Part shown: positions 1 to 7,307 of the stretch, piece after piece
How the letters are laid out: each line of letters starts with the position of its first letter
How positions within the stretch are numbered: position 1 is the stretch's first letter
NCBI GenBank assembly: GCA_018054895.1
Contig: JAGPIQ010000013.1
Span: 1-33,868 of the forward strand
DNA: 33,868 nt
Direction: 5' to 3'
Origin: Lutibacter sp.
GTDB taxonomy: Bacteria; Bacteroidota; Bacteroidia; Flavobacteriales; Flavobacteriaceae
Notes under the pieces: model-generated
What the model was told of the DNA's origin: nothing
Databases searched by the model: none
What the model saw: only the letters and a program-made list of their open reading frames with translations
Made by a program: the position numbers and the translations under genes

Positions 1-11
1 TTTCCGCGCTG

Positions 12-72
12 CTTCTCGACTGCGCTCAACTTCTCAACTGCGCTCGACTTCTCGACTGCGCTCGAAGTGACA
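12..72. repeat. Three tandem 18-bp REP-like units inside the ISP reading frame
   Basis: Units CTTCTCGACTGCGCTCAA (12-29), CTTCTCAACTGCGCTCGA (30-47) and CTTCTCGACTGCGCTCGA (48-65) are followed by AGTGACA. Each is 18 bp, so the minus-strand frame stays open and reads a repeating S-[SL]-S-A-V-E-K-like hexapeptide. The core GAGCGCAGTCGA on the minus strand is shared, with one change, with repeats at 1668-1692 and 27519-27540. Such short palindromic repeats are common in flavobacterial intergenic DNA; location inside a gene is less usual. Confidence 0.85.
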
Positions 73-1667
73 AATTGTGGCTTATCGACTATATTAGTAC
101 CACTTTCAGGATAGCTGGTAATATAATTTTCCACTATTGGACTTTCTAATAAATGAATGTTGCGGATTTCACCACCTAATTTTACCAATTGCCAAAAAGT
201 TTTTGCGTTTTTTGGATATGGAATTTTTGGAAAATCTATTTTTAAAAATTCTTTGTATGTTGAACGGTAAGTTGGTGAGTGTAATACTGCATAAATATAA
301 TCTAACAAATCTATTGGTGCGAAAGTGTTTTCTGCTGTTTCTTTTTCAGTTGTAAATGTTAAGCTTAATTTTTTAGCTACTTCTGAAACAATTTTTGGGT
401 CTAGGTTTGGGACTCTTGCTGTGGTTTCTGTTGGGTTGGTTGTTAGTTGTTGGTTGTTGGTTTCTGGGTAGAGATAAAGTGGAAAAATTGTTCCTCCACC
501 TCTTCTATATACGTTTTGGTCTGTTAGATCTTTACAAGTAAAAACGACATTCCATTCATCTCCACCAACTACTTGACCTTGTCTACAAATTATCAATCCT
601 GTATTTTCGTTTATAAAATGATTTAATACTTTGGTATTTGTTCTAGCAACAAAATAGGGGTTATAAAAAACCATTCGACTATCAAATGGTCTATATTGAA
701 TATTTCTTATTTGTTTTGGAATTTCCGATTGTAAAACATTTGCTTTTGTTTGATGAGCATCCCACTTATCTTTGTCCTTTATAACTAAATTGAAATGATT
801 ACATACTTCTTCAACGGTTTTGCTTTCATCTAAAAAGTAATTTATTTTGATTGTCAATTCTTGAGAATTAAAACCCACTGAAAGGTTATCTCTTTTTGTA
901 AGTAACCCGAGAGAATTTAATGGAAATAAATCAGGAATTGAAAATCCTTTATTGTATAAATCTTGTTGCTCAAAATCTATATACTTGAATAAATAATTTG
1001 GTTTGTCAATTTTCAGTTCTTTATATGGAGTTGTTTTTAAATTATTTTTGGTTAAAAAGCCATATTTAACTTCTCGTTTTCCATACAAATCATAATGAAA
1101 TACTTTCCCTAATTCAGTTGTGTTCTTTTTACCTGTTTTCACAAAAATATTAATGGAAACTCCTTGTTCAATATCAAATACATTTACATCCGCAGATCCA
1201 TCAGGTGCAGTTTCTTTCTTTTTTGCATTACCGTGTAAATCAATAGTATAAATTTTGTCGTATGTTTTTAACAAATTCCAACGCATTCCTCTAAATGTTG
1301 GGTTATCTAAAAAACCGTGCGGATTTATAAAAGCCAACACACCACTACCATTTTTTTCAATATAATGTTGTCCGTAACGTAAAAACTTTACATAATCATC
1401 ATTTATAAATTTAGAGTTTTGCTCTTTTAATTTTTCTTTGCCTCCTGGTTCTTTTTTATAATCTTCCATAAGGCTCATAATCCATTCTCCTTTATTGGCA
1501 CTTTCTCCGCTATACGGTGGATTTCCTAGAATACACATTACAGGAGTGTCACGTTTTATATGGTTTGCTTCGTTGGCTTCATTTGCAATGGCATTAGCCC
1601 AAAATGTACCTGTATCTGGGTGGTGTTCTTCTAAACTATTGGTTAAATACACTCGTGTTCGTTGGTT

Positions 1668-1692
1668 CTTCTCGACTCCGCTCGAAGTGACA
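1668..1692. repeat. Single REP-like repeat copy inside the ISP reading frame
   Basis: CTTCTCGACTCCGCTCGA followed by AGTGACA matches the unit at 48-72 except for one base (TCC instead of TGC). On the minus strand it is translated in frame as VTSSGVEK, between GYKPT and NQRTR. It appears as a length insertion in an otherwise ISP-like segment. Confidence 0.85.
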
Positions 1693-1801
1693 GTTGGTTT
1701 ATAACCAGTTTCTTTCAGCAATAAATCTAGTTGTAAATGTGCCATAGCGTAACTTGCCATTAACAACTCAAAACCATTAAGGCGTGGTAACAAATGTTCA
1801 T

Positions 1802-2077
1802 CTACATAACTACTCCAAAATCGTCTACTTCATCTTTTCCAAAAAAGTGACTGTACCCAGAAGCGATCCCGATTCCTAAATTAGGGTTTATTAAATATTG
1901 CCCTCTTAAGTCTAAACCTGCATTAAATGAAGACACGTCGCTTGCATCACCTACTGGAACTCCGGCTGTAATCCCTACTTTTAACCAAGAATTATCTGGT
2001 GTAATATCAATTTCCGTTTGCTGTGCAAATAATTGACTGAATCCTAATAAACCTGCAATAAAAAATAATTTTTTCAT
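1802..2077 (-). pseudogene. Outer-membrane beta-barrel protein, C-terminally truncated
   Basis: The 91-residue product starts with a clear signal peptide (MKK, hydrophobic stretch, LFAQ cleavage region near residue 18). It continues with alternating strand-like segments (WLKVGITAGVPVG, LDLRGQYLINPNLGIGIASGY) typical of small porin-like outer-membrane beta-barrel proteins of Bacteroidota, usually around 170-200 residues. The frame ends at TAG (1802-1804), after DDFGVVM, only about ten bases after the sequence begins to resemble the neighbouring type ISP enzyme in another frame. Half of the barrel is therefore missing. I infer a deletion or rearrangement fused this 5' half to the restriction gene. 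It might still be secreted as a fragment but is unlikely to fold as a pore. Confidence 0.7.
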
Positions 2078-2312
2078 GTTTTTAATTTTTAATTAGACTG
2101 TAAATTTACAAATAATGGATGAGCGTTAATTACAGAGTTTTTAATAAATATTACATAATTATTAGATTCCAATTATTAATAAATTGATGAATCTTGTTGC
2201 CCTATTAAAAAACTTAAAAAGGGTTACAAACAATCTGAAGGAATAATAAATGAAAACTTAATGAAAAATTACCCATAAGAACTTCCTTGAGTTAAACTCC
2301 TTTTAATATCGT

Positions 2313-3692
2313 TTATATAACCTTCTTTATGATATTAAAATACTTAAAAGGCACATATTTAAAAGGTATATCAATCCAAGTAGGTGCTGTTACAACTGCT
2401 CTTTTATTGCTAAACGCTAAAAAACTTTCGTATCCGTGGTACTTTCCCATGCCGCTATTTCCTACACCTCCAAAAGGTAAATTATGATTCCCAATATGCA
2501 TCAATGTATCATTTACACAGGCGCCACCTGATGTTGTTTTTGCCAATACTTCTTTTGCCTTTTTGTTTTTTCCAAAATAGTAGAGTGCTAAAGGTTTTTC
2601 ATTCATATTGATGTAATTTATCGTTTCATCAATGTGTTTAAAAGTCATTACTGGTAAAATAGGACCAAATATTTCTTCTTGCATCACCAAAAAATCAGGC
2701 TGAACATTGTCAATAATTGTAGGTGCTACAAATAATTCTTCGGCATCAATTTCTCCACCTGTATGAATGGTGCCTTGATGTACTAATTCTGCCAATCTAT
2801 CTACAGCTCGTTTATTTACAATACGTGGGTAAAAACGACTTTCCTTTATATTTTCACCATACATTAACTGTATGTTCGTGGCTATTTTAGTTAATAATTC
2901 ATCTTTAATGGATGCATGTGCAAAAAGATAATCGGGTGCAATACACGTTTGTCCAGCATTTATTAATTTACCCCAAATAATGCGTTTAGCTGCAATATCA
3001 ATATCGGCATCGGCATCTACAATACACGGACTTTTACCACCTAATTCCAACACTACAGGTGTTAAATTTTCGGCAGCTGCTTTCATAACTACTTTTCCAA
3101 CTTTTGAACTTCCTGTAAAAAAAATAATATCAAACCGTTGCGCGAATAAGATAGTATTCACTTCTCGCCCACCTTGAACAACACAGATATAATTAGAATC
3201 AAAATTTTCAACAATCATCGCTTCCATTAGTTTTGCAATTGTTGGTGTATCTGGTGATGGTTTTAAAACACTACAACACCCAGAAGAAATAGCACCAACC
3301 AATGAATTAAAAACCAATTGAAAAGGATAGTTCCAAGGCGAAACAATTAATGCGACACCCAAAGGTTCATAAATTATTTTACTTGATGAAGGCAACAAAT
3401 GAATAGGTGTTGAAACTCTTTTAGGTTTCGCCCATTTTTTTAACTGTTTTATATGGTTGTCTATTTCGCCAGTTACAATGCTAATTTCCGTTAAATAAGC
3501 TTCTTCAGGAGATTTGTGCAAATCCTTCCACAAAGCTTGTTCTATTTTTTGTTGATTTTGAAGAATGACTTTTTTCAACTTATGAAGTTGTGCCAATCTA
3601 AAATTAATAGCTTTTGTTTGATGCGTAGAAAAAAAAGCTTTCTGATTCGCTATATATTCAACGATACTATTTTCTGAAGTGTCTATCATCAT
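2313..3692 (-). CDS. Aldehyde dehydrogenase (class 3 / fatty-aldehyde type)
   Basis: NAD(P)-dependent oxidation of an aldehyde to a carboxylate. The 459-residue length fits the short class 3-like ALDH group. Visible landmarks are PWNYPF with the oxyanion Asn121, the cofactor segment FFTGSSKVG (191-199), general-base Glu216 in LELGGK and nucleophile Cys250 in NAGQTC. The C-terminus is aromatic and basic (FKYVPFKYF), which could favour membrane association as in fatty aldehyde dehydrogenases, though this is inference. It lies six bases downstream of an SDR gene on the same strand, so the two are probably co-transcribed and may act in sequence on a long-chain alcohol/aldehyde. Substrate cannot be read from the sequence. 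Confidence 0.9.
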   Translation of the reverse strand: MMIDTSENSIVEYIANQKAFFSTHQTKAINFRLAQLHKLKKVILQNQQKIEQALWKDLHKSPEEAYLTEISIVTGEIDNHIKQLKKWAKPKRVSTPIHLLPSSSKIIYEPLGVALIVSPWNYPFQLVFNSLVGAISSGCCSVLKPSPDTPTIAKLMEAMIVENFDSNYICVVQGGREVNTILFAQRFDIIFFTGSSKVGKVVMKAAAENLTPVVLELGGKSPCIVDADADIDIAAKRIIWGKLINAGQTCIAPDYLFAHASIKDELLTKIATNIQLMYGENIKESRFYPRIVNKRAVDRLAELVHQGTIHTGGEIDAEELFVAPTIIDNVQPDFLVMQEEIFGPILPVMTFKHIDETINYINMNEKPLALYYFGKNKKAKEVLAKTTSGGACVNDTLMHIGNHNLPFGGVGNSGMGKYHGYESFLAFSNKRAVVTAPTWIDIPFKYVPFKYFNIIKKVI

Positions 3693-3698
3693 AATGTA

Positions 3699-4505
3699 TT
3701 ATTTTTTGTGACCTGTAAAATGCTCCATCGTTTTATAAATTCCAAGTAAGCTGCCAGCAAACCAATCGAATACATTAATGGACATCAATGCTTGACCTAA
3801 TCGTGTAAACCTGTAAATGTAACCCGGAATAGTTACCATTTTTTTATTGTTTTCAATGGCCTTAATTATGGTAAGTGCCGCTGCTTCTGGTTCCAAAATA
3901 GGAATTTTTGACTGAACACCTGCAAACATTCCTGTATGTATATAATAGGGCATTATGGTTGTTACAAATACCTCCTTATTTAACTGTTTCATTTCAAGCC
4001 TCAAACTATCTGACCAACCAATTACCGACCACTTACTTGCCGCATAAACAGCCATTTTAGGGTTTGAAATAAGTCCTCCTGAAGATGCAATATTACAAAT
4101 ATGTCCTGAATTTTGCTGGAGCATATCTTTTAAAAACGCACTGGTAACCAACATTGGAGCATTGGCATTTATTTCCATGGTTTTTAATATTTCATCTGTA
4201 GTATGTTCATAAAAATATTTTCCCACAATAATACCTGCATTGTTTATAAGCATATCAACTACACCAACTTCTTGCTTTACTTTTTTAGCGGTTTCTTGTA
4301 TTTGTGCTAAATTAGAAACATCCACATTAAAACCAATAATAGTTCCCTTGGAAGAAAATTCAACAACAGTTTCATCAATTTTTGATTGATTTATATCCCA
4401 AATTATAACGGTTGCTTTTCGTTCTAATAATAAGCGAGCCATAATTTTCCCAATACCAGATGCTCCTCCAGTTATTAACGCTATTTTACCCTCTAATTGT
4501 TTCAT
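3699..4505 (-). CDS. Short-chain dehydrogenase/reductase (SDR)
   Basis: Classical SDR of 268 residues. The Rossmann glycine motif TGGASGIG is at 12-19 and an acidic residue after the second strand (Asp37) suggests preference for NAD(H). NNAG is at 88-91. The catalytic set is Ser141 or Ser142, Tyr154 and Lys158 in YAASK. The C-terminal third is hydrophobic and basic, resembling membrane-associated retinol/17-beta-hydroxysteroid dehydrogenase-like SDRs. It is the first gene of a pair with an aldehyde dehydrogenase six bases downstream, consistent with alcohol to aldehyde to acid conversion. Which lipid or alcohol is used is unknown. Confidence 0.9.
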   Translation of the reverse strand: MKQLEGKIALITGGASGIGKIMARLLLERKATVIIWDINQSKIDETVVEFSSKGTIIGFNVDVSNLAQIQETAKKVKQEVGVVDMLINNAGIIVGKYFYEHTTDEILKTMEINANAPMLVTSAFLKDMLQQNSGHICNIASSGGLISNPKMAVYAASKWSVIGWSDSLRLEMKQLNKEVFVTTIMPYYIHTGMFAGVQSKIPILEPEAAALTIIKAIENNKKMVTIPGYIYRFTRLGQALMSINVFDWFAGSLLGIYKTMEHFTGHKK

Positions 4506-4612
4506 TTTTAGCTATTTTAATTATTATTTCAGAACCTATATTTTTATTCCGATAGCATTATTAGTTTCATAAAAATAATCAAATAAAAATTGGAAACTAC
4601 CTTAAAACAAAA

Positions 4613-4640
4613 AAAAGCACTCAAAAAAATGAGTGCTTTT
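4613..4640 (-). terminator. Rho-independent terminator after tRNA-Arg
   Basis: A perfect 10-bp inverted repeat, AAAAGCACTC (4613-4622) and GAGTGCTTTT (4631-4640), with an 8-base loop. Read on the minus strand it is followed by a run of eight T residues. It lies eight bases after the 3' end of the tRNA and would end the yqeY/tRNA transcript. Confidence 0.85.
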
Positions 4641-4647
4641 AGCATTG

Positions 4648-4721
4648 TGACCTCGGAGGGATTCAAACCCACAACCGCTGGAGCCGAAATCCAGTGCGCT
4701 ATTCAGTTGCGCCACGAGGCC
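4648..4721 (-). tRNA. tRNA-Arg (anticodon UCG)
   Basis: A 74-nt cloverleaf on the minus strand. The acceptor stem GGCCTCG/CGAGGTC has one G-U pair and discriminator A; no CCA is encoded. The D-stem is GCGC/GCGC. The anticodon stem is CTGGA/TCCAG with loop TTTCGGC, giving anticodon TCG (Arg, CGA codons). The T-stem is GTGGG/CCCTC with one T-T mismatch (50-64). Two normally near-invariant elbow bases differ together: the D-loop reads AACTGAATA (A at 19 where G is usual) and the T-loop reads TTTGAAT (T at 56 where C is usual), so the 19-56 tertiary pair would be A-U instead of G-C. It lies 19 bases downstream of yqeY and may be co-transcribed. Confidence 0.93.
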
Positions 4722-4740
4722 TATAATATTGATATTAGAA

Positions 4741-5190
4741 TTACCCTAACAATTGTTTCACTGCAATTGAAATAGCTTTTCCATCCGCCTTTCCAGCTAA
4801 TTCTTTTGAAGCTTCTGCCATAATAGCTCCCATATCTTTCATTGAGGTAGCTCCAACTTTTGCAATTATTTCAGCTACAACTTTTTTAACATCTTCATCG
4901 CTCATTTGAGCTGGTAAAAATTGAGCGATAACTTCCATTTGAGCTAATTCTGGTTCCGCTAAATCTTTTCTATCTTGCTCAAGGTAAAGCGCTGCACTAT
5001 CTTTACGCTGTTTTACTAATTTTTGTAATAATTTTATTTCTTCGTCCTCTGAAATTTCTTCAGTAGCTCCACTTTTCGTTTTTGCTAATAATATTTCCGA
5101 TTTAATGGCTCTTAAAGATTCTAAAGCAACAGTATTCTTTGCTTTCATTGCTTCTTTAATCTTTTCCATTAATAATACTTGTAAACTCAT
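4741..5190 (-). CDS. yqeY: GatB/YqeY domain protein
   Basis: A 149-residue, highly helical protein matching the stand-alone YqeY family. It has an N-terminal MSLQVLLMEKIKEAMKAKN segment, LESLRAIKSEI, then a C-terminal domain with GATSMKDMGAIMAEASKEL and a terminal AVKQLLG. The C-terminal domain is homologous to the tail of GatB, the tRNA-dependent amidotransferase subunit, where it contacts tRNA. A role in tRNA-linked metabolism is therefore often proposed, but the biochemical function is not established. It sits between the ftsZ terminator and tRNA-Arg on the same strand. Confidence 0.92.
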   Translation of the reverse strand: MSLQVLLMEKIKEAMKAKNTVALESLRAIKSEILLAKTKSGATEEISEDEEIKLLQKLVKQRKDSAALYLEQDRKDLAEPELAQMEVIAQFLPAQMSDEDVKKVVAEIIAKVGATSMKDMGAIMAEASKELAGKADGKAISIAVKQLLG

Positions 5191-5218
5191 GTGTTTTGAA
5201 ATTTGATTCTGCGAAGAT

Positions 5219-5267
5219 AAAAAAAAAGAACTCGAAAATCTCTAATTTTCATTAAAGATTTTCGAGT
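5219..5267 (-). terminator. Rho-independent terminator of the dcw operon, after ftsZ
   Basis: A 12-bp inverted repeat, ACTCGAAAATCT (5230-5241) and AGATTTTCGAGT (5256-5267), with a 14-base loop. On the minus strand it is followed by TTC and a run of nine T residues. It lies between the ftsZ stop codon and the yqeY start, so it should close the long division operon. Confidence 0.85.
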
Positions 5268-5313
5268 CCAAAACTTAGAAAATTGGTCTAAGAATTTGTC
5301 TTTGGGTAAAGTT

Positions 5314-7257
5314 TTAATCTACATTGTCATGTAAATATGAATTATTAGAACGGAATTGCAAATCGTCATTCTCATCTATATTTAACGTTGTTCTTGATTG
5401 ATTAGATTCCGAAGAGTGTGAACTTTCATTTAATTGAACACCCATACGCTTATATGCTGGTTCTTTTTCTATTTCATCTATATTTTGATTTACCTTATTT
5501 ACAAATTTGTAATTAAAGTTTTTCATTTTTTCACGTCTTTCTGAGGCTCTTTTTTGAAGCTCTACAATTGTTAGATCTAATGGCGAAATTTCTTTATAAT
5601 CAACAACCTCATGCTCATTCACATCTACAATAGTAGTTTTACGTACTGATAGTTGCATTTCATCTTTTACTACTTCCTTTTTTGCTACTACTGGTTTTCT
5701 AGCTCTTGCAAAGTTATCTTCCAGCTCCGAATAATCTTCTAACGTAAAATGTACTACTGGATCTACTCTTTTCGGCTCTACTATTTTTGAAACTACAGCT
5801 TCAATATTTTGAACCTCAATAGGCTTTACTTCTTCAACTATTTTAGTTTCAATTTTTTGAATTGGTTCATCAATCGGATTTTTTTTAATTTGTGTAATCG
5901 GTAAATCAAACGTAAAAGAAATTTGTTGTTCTTCTTTTTCAGCAACTGGCTCAGGTGCGATTTCTTCTTGAACAGCTTTTACCTCAGTAATTACAAAATC
6001 ATTATAATTTGCAGGTGTAATTTGTTCATAAACCACGTCTAAATTTTTAATAAATTCCGACGTTGGAATAATATCAAACTCATCTTCTTCCTCTTCACCT
6101 AAATCATATACTACAAATTTTGGCTCTTCCTCTTTTAATTCAGTTACTGGTTCATCAATTTTATTCGTTGATTTCTCCATTAGTTTTTTTTCGGAAAAAT
6201 CAAAGGTAGCTTCTTGTTCATCACCTAAGGTGTGAATAATTTTTTTTGCTTCCGTGTTTGAAATTTCACTTTGTTGATCTTTATTAAATCCTGTTGCAAC
6301 TATTGTTACTGCAATGGCCTCCCCTAAAGATTCATCTTCACCAACACCCATAATGATATTTACGTTGGATTTGGCTTCCGACTGAATATAATCGTTTATT
6401 TCTCCAATTTCGTCAATTGTAATTTCATCAGTTCCAGAAACGATTAATAACAATACGTTTTTGGCCCCAGTTATTTTATTATCATTTAATAAAGGTGAGT
6501 CTAATGCTTTTGAAATTGCCAATTCTGAACGATTAATACCCGATGCTGTTCCAGATCCCATAATAGCAGTTCCACTATTCGACAATACTGTTTTAGCATC
6601 TCGTAAATCGATGTTTTGTGTGTAATGGTGTGTAATTACTTCAGCAATACCACGAGCTGCCGTAGACAATACCTCATCCGCTTTTGAGAAACCAGCTTTA
6701 AAACCTAAATTTCCGTAAACTTCACGAAGTTTATTATTATTAATTACAACTAATGAATCTACATATTCACGTAATTTTTCAATCCCCTTTTGAGCTTGTT
6801 CGTTTCTTGTTTTTCCTTCAAAGGAGAATGGAATAGTAACAATACCAATAGTTAACAAATCCATTTCTCGAGCAGCTTTTGCAATTATAGGAGCGGCACC
6901 AGTTCCTGTACCTCCACCCATTCCAACTGTTATAAAAACCATTTTAGAATTAGTAGATAACATTTCTCTAATTTCTTCAATACTTTCTTTAGCTGCATGC
7001 TCACCCACATCTGGGTTTGCTCCAGCACCTAATCCTTCTGTTAGGGTTAAACCTAGTTGAATTTTAGTTGGTATTGGACTTGTTTGTAATGCCTGAGCAT
7101 CCGTATTACAAACTACAAAATCTACTCCGTTAATTCCTTGTGTGTACATGTGGTTAACGGCATTACTACCTCCGCCTCCTACGCCAATAACTTTAATTAC
7201 GTTAGATTGATTTTTTGGTAAATCGAAGGAAATGTTGCTAAAATCTGAACTGCTCAT
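5314..7257 (-). CDS. ftsZ: Cell division protein FtsZ
   Basis: Tubulin-like GTPase that polymerises into the Z-ring and recruits the divisome. The GTPase domain is intact: GGGGSN at 27-32, the tubulin signature GGGTGTG at 114-120, and the T7 loop N215-x-D217-x-x-D220, which completes the active site of the neighbouring subunit. The protein is 647 residues, far longer than the roughly 380 of E. coli FtsZ. Residues from about 335 to 590 form a low-complexity, Glu/Lys/Val-rich linker. The tail contains EKEPAYKRMGVQL and ends LHDNVD, similar to what I recall for other flavobacterial FtsZ proteins, rather than the proteobacterial CCTP. It is the last gene of the dcw cluster, 50 bases after ftsA and before a strong terminator. 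Confidence 0.98.
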   Translation of the reverse strand: MSSSDFSNISFDLPKNQSNVIKVIGVGGGGSNAVNHMYTQGINGVDFVVCNTDAQALQTSPIPTKIQLGLTLTEGLGAGANPDVGEHAAKESIEEIREMLSTNSKMVFITVGMGGGTGTGAAPIIAKAAREMDLLTIGIVTIPFSFEGKTRNEQAQKGIEKLREYVDSLVVINNNKLREVYGNLGFKAGFSKADEVLSTAARGIAEVITHHYTQNIDLRDAKTVLSNSGTAIMGSGTASGINRSELAISKALDSPLLNDNKITGAKNVLLLIVSGTDEITIDEIGEINDYIQSEAKSNVNIIMGVGEDESLGEAIAVTIVATGFNKDQQSEISNTEAKKIIHTLGDEQEATFDFSEKKLMEKSTNKIDEPVTELKEEEPKFVVYDLGEEEEDEFDIIPTSEFIKNLDVVYEQITPANYNDFVITEVKAVQEEIAPEPVAEKEEQQISFTFDLPITQIKKNPIDEPIQKIETKIVEEVKPIEVQNIEAVVSKIVEPKRVDPVVHFTLEDYSELEDNFARARKPVVAKKEVVKDEMQLSVRKTTIVDVNEHEVVDYKEISPLDLTIVELQKRASERREKMKNFNYKFVNKVNQNIDEIEKEPAYKRMGVQLNESSHSSESNQSRTTLNIDENDDLQFRSNNSYLHDNVD

Positions 7258-7307
7258 AAGCTTGTTTTTAATGGTATTATAAATCTCTTTTTCTTTATTC
7301 TTATTTT

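Larger units (their letters stand above)
1..1829 (-). pseudogene. Type ISP restriction-modification enzyme, C-terminal part (N-terminus missing, 3' end off the window)
   Basis: I translated the minus strand by hand. The frame whose codons start at plus positions divisible by three is open from 1829 to the left edge, about 609 codons, bounded upstream by TGA at 1830-1832. It encodes adenine N6-methyltransferase motif IV NPPY (1512-1523, followed by SG), preceded by LLPRLNGFELL and the SLEEH region typical of type ISP (LlaBIII-like) enzymes. It then runs through a specificity region with an LLDYIYAVLHSP block (about 270-320). Intact ISP enzymes are single chains of roughly 1,500 residues: nuclease, SF2 helicase, methyltransferase, target recognition. 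Nuclease, helicase and the first methyltransferase motifs are absent here. Family-like sequence starts near 1808, exactly where a beta-barrel gene is cut, so I call it a 5'-truncated remnant. No good start codon is evident; the first in-frame ATG is at 1760. Two REP-like repeats are translated in frame. Family call is firm; the pseudogene call depends on the junction being real. Confidence 0.85.

Noticed and set aside
12-72. CRISPR array
   Set aside because: The three 18-bp units are directly tandem without spacers, and no cas genes are present.
137-355. 72-residue plus-strand reading frame
   Set aside because: It lies antisense to the open ISP methyltransferase frame, is hydrophobic low-complexity and resembles no family.
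2078-2312. Promoter or terminator between the aldehyde dehydrogenase and the beta-barrel fragment
   Set aside because: Only weak inverted repeats (for example CCCT...AGGG near 2198-2223) and no exact TAnnTTTG in the expected position; not strong enough to call.
4590-4775. Possible small protein start at 4590
   Set aside because: The frame runs through the terminator hairpin and the tRNA-Arg gene; no family signal.
5314-6260. Frameshift or fusion in ftsZ
   Set aside because: The long C-terminal part is low complexity but stays in one frame and ends in a tail like that of other flavobacterial FtsZ, so it is a natural linker.
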